64,000 nt of DNA from UBA9676 sp963730065 (GTDB lineage Bacteria; Actinomycetota; Actinomycetes; Streptosporangiales; Streptosporangiaceae). A model generated the notes under the pieces. It searched no databases, had not been told where the DNA came from, and worked only from the letters and a program-made list of their open reading frames with translations. The position numbers and the translations under genes were made by a program. Below are positions 1 through 8,741 of this stretch, in pieces. The stretch's first letter is position 1. Each line of letters opens with the position of its first letter. The DNA lies in the NCBI GenBank assembly GCA_963730065.1, contig CAVSQL010000009.1, positions 115,058 to 179,057 on the forward strand. The letters are read 5' to 3'.

Positions 1-363
1 GGCCTGGTGGTGGCCCTGGCGTTCAGCACCCTGATCAAGGCCTTCACGGACAACATCATCACGCCGCTGGTCAACGCGGTCGCCGGCGGGGGAGCAACGG
101 GAAAGGGAATCGGCTGGACCGTCAACGGGCAGCGGATCAACCTCGGCGCGTTCATCGGCGCCATCATCTACTTCGTCATCTTGATGGCCGTCATCTACTT
201 CCTCATCGTCGTCCCGTACCGCGCCTACATGAAACGGCGGGGCCAGAGCGTCTTCGGCGAGCCGGCGCCCAGCAAGACGTGCCCCAACTGCCAGTCGGAT
301 GACATCCCCGTGGCCGCCACCAAGTGCAAGTACTGCGGCAGCGAGCTGGCCGTGGCCGCCTGA
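1..363 (+). CDS. mscL: Large-conductance mechanosensitive channel MscL with C-terminal zinc ribbon (5' partial)
   Basis: The reading frame is open at base 1, so the N-terminus lies outside the window. The visible part has the end of TM1 (FSTLIKAFTDNIITPLVNAV), the periplasmic loop and TM2 (GAIIYFVILMAVIYFLIVV), followed by the charged cytoplasmic YRAYMKRRG segment typical of MscL. MscL opens under membrane tension to release solutes during hypo-osmotic shock. Instead of ending in the usual short cytoplasmic helix, it carries a CxxC-x11-CxxC zinc ribbon in its last 27 residues (CPNC...CKYC). Family assignment is firm; a zinc-binding role of the tail is inferred from the cysteine spacing. Confidence 0.88.
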   Translation, partial: GLVVALAFSTLIKAFTDNIITPLVNAVAGGGATGKGIGWTVNGQRINLGAFIGAIIYFVILMAVIYFLIVVPYRAYMKRRGQSVFGEPAPSKTCPNCQSDDIPVAATKCKYCGSELAVAA

Positions 364-452
364 ACGCCGGGGCCAGCGGCGGGACCGCGGGCGCAGGGCG
401 AGGTAGCAGGCGGGCCTTTCCAGCACGAGTGCTGGGCTGGTACCCAGGAAGA

Positions 453-803
453 GTGACTGGACAGGCGGGCGCGCATGAGCTGCTGGCCGCGGATCGGGCG
501 CGCACGCTCGAGCGGCTGGGCGCGCTGGAGCGGGAATCGCGCGGGATCATCGAGTCGTCGGGGTCGGCCGGCACCGACGATGAGCACGATCCCGAGGGCG
601 CGACGATCGCCTATGAGAGGCAGTATGTGGCCGCGCTGATCAGCCAGGCCCGTGAGCACCTCGCCCAGATCGACGCGGCCACGGCCAGGCTGGCGGAAGG
701 CAGTTACGGCCGGTGTGAGCGCTGCGGCCAGCCCATCGGCGCCGCCCGCCTGGCGGCCCGCCCGGTAGCCACCACGTGCATGAGCTGCGCTGGCGGCCGC
801 TGA
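453..803 (+). CDS. TraR/DksA-type C4 zinc-finger protein
   Basis: A 116-residue protein: an N-terminal helical region (about 1-80) and a C4 zinc finger with Cys88, Cys91, Cys109 and Cys112 (YGRCERCGQPI...TTCMSC), the DksA/TraR signature. Such proteins act at the RNA polymerase secondary channel, or in actinobacteria as general stress proteins of uncertain role. The frame is open further upstream, but GTG 453 is chosen because it follows an AGGAAGAG-like ribosome site and begins at the conserved part. It lies 90 bp after mscL on the same strand. Confidence 0.72.
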   Translation: MTGQAGAHELLAADRARTLERLGALERESRGIIESSGSAGTDDEHDPEGATIAYERQYVAALISQAREHLAQIDAATARLAEGSYGRCERCGQPIGAARLAARPVATTCMSCAGGR

Positions 804-861
804 CTGGCCGGTCGTTGACTGGACGGCCGCTGACCCGGCGGCCGCTCAGCTGCCCGTCGCT
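795..861 (+). repeat. Short degenerate direct repeats after the DksA-like gene
   Basis: Imperfect copies of GGCCGCTGAC occur at about 795, 810, 824 and 839, roughly 15 bp apart, just behind the TraR/DksA stop codon. No function is seen. Confidence 0.5.
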
Positions 862-932
862 GAGCTGGGCAGATCGTCCGCCCGGGGGCTAGCGTTCAAG
901 ACCGCTGGCGCGGGGGGTGCCAGGCTGTGGCT

Positions 933-1148
933 ATGCGGTTCGATACCAAGATCGCGATCGCGGTCCGGGAAGACCTGGCCGTCTGGCAGAAGCTCAACGT
1001 CACGGCGTTCCTGGCCAGTGCGGTCGCCGGAGGGCGTCCTGAGGTGATCGGTGAGCGGTACCAGGACGGCTCGGGCAACCTCTACCTGCGCGGGCGGCAG
1101 CCCCCCGCGCGCTGTTTCCGCAGGCCGCCCGCTGAGCGCGACTGCTAG
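933..1148 (+). pseudogene. Truncated DUF2000 family protein
   Basis: The first ~50 residues (MRFDTKIAIAVREDLAVWQK, then NVTAFLASAVAG and YQDGSGNLYL) match the N-terminal part of DUF2000 proteins, normally about 135-150 residues. After NLYL the expected continuation (PMxxQPVLVF-like) is missing. It is replaced by an Arg/Pro-rich stretch that stops after about 20 codons, and no other frame resumes the family sequence. It is therefore read as a 3'-truncated remnant. ATG 933 is preferred over GTG 927. The family has no firmly known activity. Confidence 0.6.
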
Positions 1149-1159
1149 CGTTACGTGCC

Positions 1160-2113
1160 ATGTCTGAGACACGTCGCGTTCTGGTGACCGGCGGGGCCGG
1201 GTTCGTCGGGGCGACGCTGGTGCGGCGGCTGGTGGGGGGCGGGCACACGGTCCGCGTGTTTGACAACTACTCCACCGGTGACGCGTCGTATCTGGCCGGC
1301 GTCAACGCCGAGCTGGTGGAGGGGGATATCCGCGACGCCGAGGAGCTCGACACCGCGCTGGCCGGGATGGACGCGGTCATCCATCTGGCCGCGGCGGGCT
1401 CGGTCGTGATGTCGGTCCAGGATCCGGTGACGAACTTCGACGTCAACGTCGTCGGGACGTTCCAGGTCCTCGATGCCGCCCGGCGGGCCGGCGTGGAGCG
1501 GATGGTGCAGGCATCGACGGGCGGCGCGCTGATCGGTGACGCGACGCCGCCGGTCAGCGAGCTCTCGCTGCCGAAGCCGATATCGCCCTATGGCGCGAGC
1601 AAGCTCGCCGGGGAGGGCTACGCATACGCCTTCGCGCAGGCGTATGGCCTGCGCACGGTGGCGCTGCGGTTCGCGAACGTGTACGGCCCCTGGAGCGCGC
1701 GCAAGCAGGGTGCGATGACGCTGTTCTTCCGGGCGATCCATGCGGGCGAGCCCATCGTGATCTACGGCGACGGCTCCTCATCGCGTGACTACACCCATGT
1801 CGATGACATCGCCCGCGCGCTGGAACTCGCCCTGGAACGCGACGTCCCCGGCGGCACGGTGCTCCACATCGCCTCCGGGGTCGAGACCACGGTGGCCGAG
1901 CTGGCCCGCCTGTGCAGCGCGGCGGCGGGCGTGCCGGATCACCCGGTGGAGTACCGCCCCAAGCGGGCCGGTGAGGTCAACCGCAACTTCGCGGCCTACG
2001 ACCTGGCCGAGCAGATGCTCGGCTACACGCCCAGCATCAGCCGTGAGGACGGCATCCGCAGCACCTGGCAGTGGTTCCAGGAATCGGTGTTCCGCACCTC
2101 GCGCGCCGGGTAG
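1160..2113 (+). CDS. NAD-dependent epimerase/dehydratase (UDP-glucose 4-epimerase-like)
   Basis: 317 residues, the normal size for an extended SDR sugar-nucleotide epimerase. The N-terminal Rossmann motif GGAGFVG (about residues 11-17), the catalytic YGASK (YxxxK) near residue 147, and the downstream substrate-binding region (RFANVYGPW, DYTHVDDIARAL) are all visible. These enzymes oxidise and reduce the sugar ring of NDP-hexoses at C4 or dehydrate them. The substrate cannot be fixed from sequence. It starts 12 bp after the DUF2000 remnant and is convergent with the next gene; no glycosyltransferase neighbour shows which glycan it serves. Confidence 0.85.
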   Translation: MSETRRVLVTGGAGFVGATLVRRLVGGGHTVRVFDNYSTGDASYLAGVNAELVEGDIRDAEELDTALAGMDAVIHLAAAGSVVMSVQDPVTNFDVNVVGTFQVLDAARRAGVERMVQASTGGALIGDATPPVSELSLPKPISPYGASKLAGEGYAYAFAQAYGLRTVALRFANVYGPWSARKQGAMTLFFRAIHAGEPIVIYGDGSSSRDYTHVDDIARALELALERDVPGGTVLHIASGVETTVAELARLCSAAAGVPDHPVEYRPKRAGEVNRNFAAYDLAEQMLGYTPSISREDGIRSTWQWFQESVFRTSRAG

Positions 2114-2150
2114 CGGCGGCTCGCCCGCTTCACCGTGCGCCCGGGCCGCC

Positions 2151-3233
2151 CTAGCACACCGCAGGCTCCCTGGCCTGGCGGCGCAGCCACGACTGGGGCT
2201 GCCCGGACTCTGCGGACATGGCCTGCCAGGTCCAGCCCGCGGCCCGGCGGTCGAGGACGTAATCCGCGACGCTGCCGAAGCCGAGGCGGGCCGCTACCCC
2301 GGCGGCGCGCTCGCTGGCCGCGTGGCGCTTGGCCGCGTGGGCCGTCGGAGCCAGCCCGTGGCGGCGCAGCGCGGACCCGACAGCATGGGGGGACAGGCCG
2401 ACCTCGGCGGCGATGGCGTTCACGGTCCGGTACTGCACGACATGGCGCTGCGTCAGGTAACTGGCTACGTCGGCATATCCGAGCCGGTCCAGCGCGGGCC
2501 GCCACCGGGAGTCGCGGCGTGCGGGGCGCCCGCGCCGCGCGGCGGCGGCCGCCCCTGGGTCGAGGTCGGCAAGGTGACGCGACAGCCAGTCCTTGTGCAG
2601 CCCGGCCTCCCGGCTGATGGCCGCCAGGCTGGCTCCGCTGGCGACCCGGGCCCGGACGAACGCCCCGAGGTCCGGGTATCCGTGACGGCCGGCCACGTCG
2701 GCCGCGACCCGGGCGATGCGGGCGCGAGCCCGCTCGGTGTTCGCCTGGGCGATGACGGCAACCTGGGCCGTGGCCATAGCCTGCCGCGCTTTCCGCCGGC
2801 GCTGCTCCGGGTGGCGGCGGCCCCGGGCCGCCGTGGCGGCGTCGCGGGCGAGGTCCCCGGAGCGGGCGCGCTGGCGCCCCGCGGCGCTGCCCTCGCGGAC
2901 CGCGTGGTCGAAGACGAGGCGTGACGTGAACGCCGCGGCCCGGAGCTTGCGGGTTTCGTCCCCTTCGAGGGACTGGCCGCGTTCCAGGCCGAAGGTCTCG
3001 CAGTAGGCCTGCTTGGTCCAGCCGTGCACCCGGAGGTGAGCCGTGACCGAGCGCAGCGCCCGGCCGCAAAGGTGGCACATGACCAGCGACCCGTCGGCGA
3101 CCACCTCACCGATGGGGGCATAGAACGGCGTGCCGTCGGCCAGCATGCCGGCCGGCGGGCAGGCTGGGCGGCCGCAGCCGGATGACACCTCCGACGGGGG
3201 CCTGGCTACCGCGCTGATCATCACGGCGGACAT
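2151..3233 (-). CDS. C2H2 zinc-finger protein with repeated HTH-like modules
   Basis: A 360-residue protein. Near the N-terminus is a C2H2 finger (Cys53, Cys56, His66, His70: CHLCGRALRSVTAHLRVH) followed by GWTKQAYCETFGL, as in MucR/Ros-type DNA-binding proteins. After a basic linker, three similar ~45-residue modules follow (about residues 165-215, 245-295, 305-350). Each has the pattern LG(Y/F)xxVxxYVxxR...G.(T/S)...IAxExGL...WL or similar, resembling helix-turn-helix units. It is probably a sequence-specific DNA-binding protein; no target is visible. It is convergent with the epimerase. ATG 3233 is used; no strong ribosome site is seen. Confidence 0.62.
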   Translation of the reverse strand: MSAVMISAVARPPSEVSSGCGRPACPPAGMLADGTPFYAPIGEVVADGSLVMCHLCGRALRSVTAHLRVHGWTKQAYCETFGLERGQSLEGDETRKLRAAAFTSRLVFDHAVREGSAAGRQRARSGDLARDAATAARGRRHPEQRRRKARQAMATAQVAVIAQANTERARARIARVAADVAGRHGYPDLGAFVRARVASGASLAAISREAGLHKDWLSRHLADLDPGAAAAARRGRPARRDSRWRPALDRLGYADVASYLTQRHVVQYRTVNAIAAEVGLSPHAVGSALRRHGLAPTAHAAKRHAASERAAGVAARLGFGSVADYVLDRRAAGWTWQAMSAESGQPQSWLRRQAREPAVC

Positions 3234-3378
3234 GACCGGCCTTCCGGATGAGACCTACTAGTCACATTGAGACTACAGAATGACCGGCATCTGGTCACGG
3301 GCCCCAGCCCGGGCCCGGCCGGGTGCCGGCGGCGTGGGACGGCCTGGCCCGCTGCTTGCGGCCACTACCCTCGGATCC

Positions 3379-3987
3379 ATGGCCGTGGGGACATCGCTGC
3401 CGCTGGCGGAGAACGCCATCCTGGCGGTACTCAGCGAGCGGCCCAGCCACGGCTTCGCCATCGCCCGGCTCACCGCACCCGACGGCGAACTGGGCCGGAT
3501 CTGGCACATCCCGAGGCCCGTCGTCTACCGGTCGATCGGCCGGCTCGTGGACGCCGGCCTGATCACCCCGGCCGCCGTCGAATCCGGCCGCGGCCCGCAG
3601 CGGACCCTCTACACGGTCACGCCGCGGGGGCGGCAGGTGGCGGAGCAGTGGCTGGACACGCCCGTGGAGCACGTCCGCGACGTCCGTTCGCACCTGCTGC
3701 TCAAGCTCGCCCTGCTGGACCGCGTGGGGCACGACCCCACGGACCTGCTCAGGCGGCAGAAAGTCACCCTCGAACCCATCGCTGAAGCCGTCCGGACCGA
3801 GCGGCCACAGGGGAAGGGCTTCGACACCACCCTGCTCGCCTGGCGCCGGGCAACCGCGGCGGCCACGATGAACTTCCTCGACGACATCCTCCAGCCGGAC
3901 CAGCCGGACCAGCCGGGCCCGCCGGGCCAGGCGGGCCAGGCGGGCCAGTCCGGCCAGCAAGGCCGGCCCGGCCCGCAGGGGTCCTGA
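3379..3987 (+). CDS. PadR family transcriptional regulator with collagen-like tail
   Basis: The protein begins MAVGTSLPLAENAILAVLSE, a classic PadR winged-helix start, with the wing containing RTLYTVTPRGR (about residues 75-85) and a C-terminal dimerisation helix. PadR proteins repress genes for phenolic acid or drug detoxification. The last ~35 residues are a low-complexity PxQ/GxQ repeat (QPDQPDQPGPPGQ...), encoded by 9-bp repeats at about 3890-3980, absent from ordinary PadR proteins. ATG 3379 is chosen because the PadR domain begins there, although the frame is open upstream. Confidence 0.78.
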   Translation: MAVGTSLPLAENAILAVLSERPSHGFAIARLTAPDGELGRIWHIPRPVVYRSIGRLVDAGLITPAAVESGRGPQRTLYTVTPRGRQVAEQWLDTPVEHVRDVRSHLLLKLALLDRVGHDPTDLLRRQKVTLEPIAEAVRTERPQGKGFDTTLLAWRRATAAATMNFLDDILQPDQPDQPGPPGQAGQAGQSGQQGRPGPQGS

Positions 3988-4141
3988 CCCCTCTCGCCAG
4001 CAGGGCCGCGAGGGCCTGACCCGCCCAGCGCCGCCGGGCGCCACCCGGCGGCAAAGCCAGCGATCTTGGCGCCAGGGTCATTGACGGCCCTGCTGATCGG
4101 GACTACTGTCCGGCTGCCGACTACCTCGTTGGGGGGCAGCG

Positions 4142-5136
4142 ATGCTGGACTTCGGCGTCTGTTTCATGGCCGACCCGCCCGTGTCGGACATGGTCAGCCG
4201 GACGGTCGTGGCTGAGCAGAACGGCTTCAGCCACGTATGGATGTGGGACAGCCACGTCCTGTGGCAGGAGGTCTACCCGATCTTCACCCTGATGGCGGCC
4301 GGGACGAGCCAGATCCATATAGGGCCGTGCGTCACCAACCCGGTGACCCGGGATCCCACCGTGACGGCGTCGGCGATGGCCACCCTGAACGAGATCTCTG
4401 GCGGCCGGATGGAGATGGCGATCGGGCGGGGCGACTCGGCCCAGCGGGTGCTCGGCCGCAAGCCGGTGCCGGTCGCCGAGATGGAGCGCGCCGTGGTGAT
4501 GATCCGCGACCTGGCCGAGGGCCGCGAGGTCGACCTCGACGGCACCCCGGTCCAGCTGAAGTGGTCCGAGGGCCACCGGCTGCCGGTCTGGGTCGCGGCC
4601 TACGGCCCGCTGGCGCTGCGCTGCGCCGGCCGGGTCGCGGACGGGGTGGTCCTCCAGCTCGCCGACCCGTTCATCATCGAGTGGGCCCAGCGCTACATCC
4701 GGGAGGGCGCCGAGCAGGCGGGCAGGAGCGCTGACGAGATCAAGCTGATGGCCGCCGCGCCCGCCTACATCTCCGCCGATCTCGCGCACGCCAGGGACCA
4801 GACGCGCTGGTTCCCGGCGCTGGTGTCCAACCACGTGGTCGACCTGGTCAAGCGCTACCACGACGCCGAGCTGCCCGCCGAGCTGACCGACTACATCGCC
4901 GCCCGGGAGCGCTACGACTACGCCCACCACGGCCGGGCCGGCTGGAGAACGCCGAGTTCGTGACCGATGAGGTGGTCGACAGATTCTGCGTGCTCGGCAC
5001 GCCGGAACAGGTGCGGGCGAAGCTCAGCCAGCTGGTGGACCTCGGCATCAGCCAGTTCAACATCTACTCGATGGTCGATGACCCGGAGGCGGTGATCCGC
5101 GGCTTCGGCGAGGAGATCATCCCGGCGTTCCGGTAA
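4142..5136 (+). pseudogene. Luciferase-like (LLM) F420/FMN-dependent oxidoreductase, frameshifted near the 3' end
   Basis: ATG 4142 follows a GGGGGG ribosome site. Residues 1-267 form a TIM-barrel luciferase-like oxidoreductase, with SHVWMWDSHVLWQEVYP and AIGRGDSA typical of the group near methylenetetrahydromethanopterin reductase. The frame ends at 4963, but the missing C-terminus (LENAEFVTDEVVDRF ... VLGTPEQVRAKL ... GFGEEIIPAF) continues without a break in another frame to a stop at 5134-5136. The switch lies at about 4940-4946 in a GGCCGGCTGG run and needs one added base. Other members of this family are found beside dihydropyrimidinase genes, as here. Either a recent inactivation or a sequencing error. 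Confidence 0.82.
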
Positions 5137-5166
5137 CCGCGGCCAGCGCTGGGGCACCGGCCGGAC

Positions 5167-5230
5167 CCGCTGGCGGAAACCGCTGGCGGAACCGCTGGCC
5201 GGCCCCGGCTGGCGGAACACCGGCCAGCGG
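5167..5230 (+). repeat. Short GCTGGCGGAA direct repeats before the amidohydrolase gene
   Basis: Three to four near-identical GCTGGCGGAA units lie between the oxidoreductase stop and the amidohydrolase ribosome site. Nothing else is recognised in this gap. Confidence 0.5.
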
Positions 5231-5269
5231 GCGCAGGCTAGGAGAGGCAAGCTGACAGGAGGGCACACG

Positions 5270-6115
5270 ATGCGTAACGTCCGCGCTGCGCTGATCCAGG
5301 CACAGGCCAACATGTCCAAGCAGGATGCGGTGGACAAGCACATCAAGATGATCGCCGACGCGGCGGGCCAGGGCGCTCAGGTCGTCGGCCTCCAGGAGAT
5401 CTTCCACGGCCCCTACTTCTGCGCCGAGCAGGACCCCAAGTGGTACGCCACCGCGGAGCCGGAAGACGGGCCCACGGTCAGCAGGATGCGCGAGGTCGCG
5501 CGCGAGCACGGCATCGTGCTCGTAGTGCCGTGGTACGAGGAGGAGCAGCCCGGCGTCTACTACAACACCGCCTGCGTGATCGAGCGGGACGGCACCATCC
5601 TCGGCAAGTACCGCAAGACCCACATCCCTCACGTCGGGCCGTGCTTCTGGGAGAAGTTCTACTTCAAGCCCGGCAATCTCGGCTACCCGGTGTTCGACAC
5701 CTCGGTCGGCCGGATCGGCCTGATCATCTGCTACGACCGGCACTTCCCCGAGGTCGCCCGCGAGCTCGGCATCAAGGGCGCGGAGCTCGTCTTCAACCCG
5801 TCCGCCACCGTGGAGTCGCTGTCCCGCTACCTGTGGGAGCTTGAGCAGCCCGCGCACGCGGTGGCCAACGGCTTCTGGATGGCGGCCAGCAACCGGGTGG
5901 GCGTCGAGGCCCCGCTCAACCCGGCCAAGTTCTACGGCTCGTCCTACTTCTGCAGCCCGCGCGGGAAGATCGTTGCCCAGGCGTCCGACAGCGAGGACGA
6001 GGTGCTCGTCGCCGACCTCGACCTGGACGAGATCCGCGAGGTGCGCAACACCTGGCAGTTCTTCCGGGACCGGCGCCCGGAGACCTACGGCGAGCTGGTG
6101 GCCCAGCTGCCATGA
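5270..6115 (+). CDS. Nitrilase-superfamily amidohydrolase, probable beta-ureidopropionase
   Basis: 281 residues with the nitrilase catalytic triad: Glu43 (GLQEIF), Lys116 (YRKTHIP) and Cys154 (IICYDRHFPE). The GPCFWEKFYFKPG stretch is typical of N-carbamoyl-beta-alanine amidohydrolase-like members, which release beta-amino acid, CO2 and ammonia from N-carbamoyl-beta-amino acids. ATG 5270 has a GGAGGG site 7 bp upstream. It overlaps the dihydropyrimidinase start by 4 bp (ATGA), so the two are translationally coupled; together they would carry out the last two steps of reductive pyrimidine degradation. An N-carbamoyl-D-amino-acid specificity cannot be excluded. Confidence 0.82.
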   Translation: MRNVRAALIQAQANMSKQDAVDKHIKMIADAAGQGAQVVGLQEIFHGPYFCAEQDPKWYATAEPEDGPTVSRMREVAREHGIVLVVPWYEEEQPGVYYNTACVIERDGTILGKYRKTHIPHVGPCFWEKFYFKPGNLGYPVFDTSVGRIGLIICYDRHFPEVARELGIKGAELVFNPSATVESLSRYLWELEQPAHAVANGFWMAASNRVGVEAPLNPAKFYGSSYFCSPRGKIVAQASDSEDEVLVADLDLDEIREVRNTWQFFRDRRPETYGELVAQLP

Positions 6116-7503
6116 CGACGCTGATCAAGAACGGGACGGTCGTCACCGCGACCGACATGGCCCGGGCCGACGTCCTCATCGACGGGGAGCGGATCCAGGC
6201 GATCGGCACCGGATTCGGCGACGCGGACAACGTCATCGACGCGGCGGGCCGCTACGTGATGCCGGGCGGCATCGACGTGCACACCCACATGGAGCTGCCG
6301 TTCGGCGGCACCTTCGCCTCCGACGACTTCGCCACCGGCACCGCCGCGGCCGCCTGGGGGGGCACCACCACGATCGTCGACTTCGCCGTCCAGGATTACG
6401 GCCAGAGCCTGTCCGCCGGGCTGGACAGCTGGCTGGAGAAGGCGTGCCCGAAATCGCACATCGACTTCGGCCTGCACCTGATCGTGCGCGAGATCAGCGA
6501 GCCGATCCTGCGCGAGATGGACGTGATGATCGAGCGGGGGGTGCCCTCGTTCAAGCTGTTCATGGCCTACCCGGGCGTGTTCATGCTGGACGACGCGTCG
6601 ATCTTCCGCGCGATGAGCCGCACCGCGGACAACGGCGGCCTGATCATGATGCACGCCGAGAACGGCGGCGCCATCGACGTGCTGGTCAAGCGCTACCTGG
6701 CCGAGGGCAAGACGGCCCCGGTCAACCACGGGCTCACCCGGCCGTCGTCGATGGAGGGCGAGGCGACCCACCGCGCGATCGCGCTCGCCGAACTGGCCGG
6801 GGTGCCCGTCTACATCGTGCACCTCAGCTCCCGGGAGGCGCTGAACGCGGTCCGGGAGGGGCGCGACCGCGGGGTGCACGCCTACGCCGAGACCTGCCCG
6901 CAGTACCTGTACCTGTCGCTCGACGACCTGGCCCGGCCCGGGTTCGAGGGTGCCAAGTTCGTCTGCTCGCCGCCGCTGCGCCCGGCCGACCACCAGGCCG
7001 AGCTGTGGCGGGGCCTGGTGACCGATGATCTGCAGGTGGTCTCGACCGACCACTGCCCGTTCGACTACAAGGACCAGAAGATCCTCGGCAAGGACGACTT
7101 CTCCGCGATACCGAACGGGCTGCCCGGGGTGGAGGACCGTTACACGCTGCTCTGGGACGGGGGAGTCGCCGCGGGCCACATCAGCCCGATGCGGTTCGTT
7201 GAGCTGATCGCGACCGCGCCGGCCCGGATGTTCGGGCTGCACCCGCGCAAGGGCACGATCGCGCCCGGGGCCGACGCCGACATCGTGGTCTTCAACCCGG
7301 ACGCGCCGCGGACCCTGTCGGCCGCGTCGCATCACATGCGGGTCGACTACAGCTGCTACGAGGGGCGCGAGGTTCACGGCCGGCCGGAGGTCGTGATGCA
7401 GCGCGGCAACGTGCTGGTCCGTGACGGGCAGTTCCTGGGCAAGCCAGGCGCGGGCAGGTTCCTCGAGCGCAGCAGGTTCGGCCCGGGCACGGGTTCCGGG
7501 TAG
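6112..7503 (+). CDS. Dihydropyrimidinase / D-hydantoinase
   Basis: 463 residues, standard length. The binuclear metal site is complete: His57 and His59 (DVHTHMELPFGG), the carboxylated Lys148 (SFKLFMAYPG), His181 (MMHAENG), His237 (YIVHLSS) and Asp313 (STDHCPF). It opens the dihydropyrimidine or hydantoin ring to the N-carbamoyl amino acid, the substrate of the upstream amidohydrolase, whose stop it overlaps. Dihydropyrimidine dehydrogenase is not in the window; the upstream frameshifted luciferase-like oxidoreductase is the only redox partner. Confidence 0.9.
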   Translation: MTTLIKNGTVVTATDMARADVLIDGERIQAIGTGFGDADNVIDAAGRYVMPGGIDVHTHMELPFGGTFASDDFATGTAAAAWGGTTTIVDFAVQDYGQSLSAGLDSWLEKACPKSHIDFGLHLIVREISEPILREMDVMIERGVPSFKLFMAYPGVFMLDDASIFRAMSRTADNGGLIMMHAENGGAIDVLVKRYLAEGKTAPVNHGLTRPSSMEGEATHRAIALAELAGVPVYIVHLSSREALNAVREGRDRGVHAYAETCPQYLYLSLDDLARPGFEGAKFVCSPPLRPADHQAELWRGLVTDDLQVVSTDHCPFDYKDQKILGKDDFSAIPNGLPGVEDRYTLLWDGGVAAGHISPMRFVELIATAPARMFGLHPRKGTIAPGADADIVVFNPDAPRTLSAASHHMRVDYSCYEGREVHGRPEVVMQRGNVLVRDGQFLGKPGAGRFLERSRFGPGTGSG

Positions 7504-7544
7504 CCCCGGGGCGCCGGCCCCGAGCGCCGTAGGCTTGGTCCTTG

Positions 7545-8585
7545 ATGGCAAGACCGGGTGTCCTGGACGTACTGCGCCGCCCCCTCGTCGTAGCGCCGAT
7601 GGCCGGTGGCCCCTCGACCAGCGACCTGGTGATCGCGGCCGCCGGCGCCGGGGCGCTGGGTTTCCTGGCCGCTGGCTACAAGACCCCGGCGGCGATGGCC
7701 GCGGAGATCGCCGCCGTGCGGGCCGGCACCATCGAGCCGTTCGGGGTGAACGTGTTCGTGCCCGGCCCGCCGTCGGCCGATGCCGAGGCGATCGCCGGCT
7801 ACCTCGGCTCGCTGCGCGCCGGGGCCGCCGGCGCAACACTGGGCGAGGCGACCTGGGATGACGACGGCTTCGAGGAGAAGGTGGCGGCCCTGCTGGCGGA
7901 CCCGCCCCCGGTCGTCAGCTTCACCTTCGGCGCCCCGCCGCAGGAGATGATCGCCGCTCTCCGCCAGGCCGGCGCCGTGGTGGCCGTGACCGTGACCAGC
8001 CCGGCCGAGGCGGCGGCCGCGGCGGCCGCGGGTGCGGACGCGCTGTGCGTCCAGGGCTACGAGGCCGGGGCCCACCGGGGCAGCTTCGCCAACGACGGCA
8101 CGGCCGGCCGGGACTATGGCCTGCTGTCCCTGATCGGCGAGATCGCCGCGGTCACCGGCCTGCCCCAGCTGGCGGCCGGAGGGATCATGGGCCCGCGCCA
8201 GGTGGATGCGGTGCTGGCCGCGGGCGCGGTGGCGGCGCAATGCGGGACGGCGTTCCTGCGCTGCCCGGAGAGCGGCGCGCACCCCGTGTACAAGGCCGCG
8301 CTGGCCGACCCGCATTACACCACGACGGCCCTGACCCGGGCGTTCAGCGGGAGGTACGCCCGCGGGCTGGTCAATCAGTTCATGCTCCGCCATCCTGATG
8401 CCCCGGCGGCCTACCCGGAGATCAACAACGCCACCCGGCCCCTGCGCGCCGCGGCCGCCGCCGCGGGCGACCCGGAACAGATGAGCCTGTGGGCCGGCCA
8501 GGGTTACCGCGCCGTCACCGACCACCCGGCCGGCGAGATCATCGACCGGCTCTGCGGGGGGCCCGCGCGCGGGCCGCGCCGATGA
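7545..8585 (+). CDS. NAD(P)H-dependent flavin oxidoreductase (nitronate monooxygenase family)
   Basis: 346 residues. The N-terminus RRPLVVAPMAGGPS and the central GADALCVQGYEAGAHRG, followed by PQLAAGGIMGPRQV and AVAAQCGTAFLRCPES, are the FMN-binding signatures of 2-nitropropane dioxygenase/nitronate monooxygenase-type TIM barrels. These enzymes oxidise alkyl nitronates or act as quinone reductases; the substrate here is unknown. ATG 7545 is used rather than the TTG just before it. It lies 41 bp after the dihydropyrimidinase and may share its transcript. Confidence 0.82.
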   Translation: MARPGVLDVLRRPLVVAPMAGGPSTSDLVIAAAGAGALGFLAAGYKTPAAMAAEIAAVRAGTIEPFGVNVFVPGPPSADAEAIAGYLGSLRAGAAGATLGEATWDDDGFEEKVAALLADPPPVVSFTFGAPPQEMIAALRQAGAVVAVTVTSPAEAAAAAAAGADALCVQGYEAGAHRGSFANDGTAGRDYGLLSLIGEIAAVTGLPQLAAGGIMGPRQVDAVLAAGAVAAQCGTAFLRCPESGAHPVYKAALADPHYTTTALTRAFSGRYARGLVNQFMLRHPDAPAAYPEINNATRPLRAAAAAAGDPEQMSLWAGQGYRAVTDHPAGEIIDRLCGGPARGPRR

Positions 8586-8631
8586 GCTTTGATGCCTAAC
8601 GAATAGGCGTGGAACTCACCACGCCAGGCCC

Positions 8632-8690
8632 GGCGCACGGCGCACTGGTGGCGCACGGCGCACTGGTGGCGCACGGGGCCACTCGGGGGC
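8632..8690 (+). repeat. 18-bp tandem repeat
   Basis: The unit GGCGCACGGCGCACTGGT is repeated two full times plus a degenerate third, just downstream of the flavin oxidoreductase. It is non-coding as far as can be seen. Confidence 0.7.
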
Positions 8691-8741
8691 CGGAGCTGCC
8701 GAGCTCGGCGGGCAGGAAGCCGTCACCGTAAGGCCCGGCTG

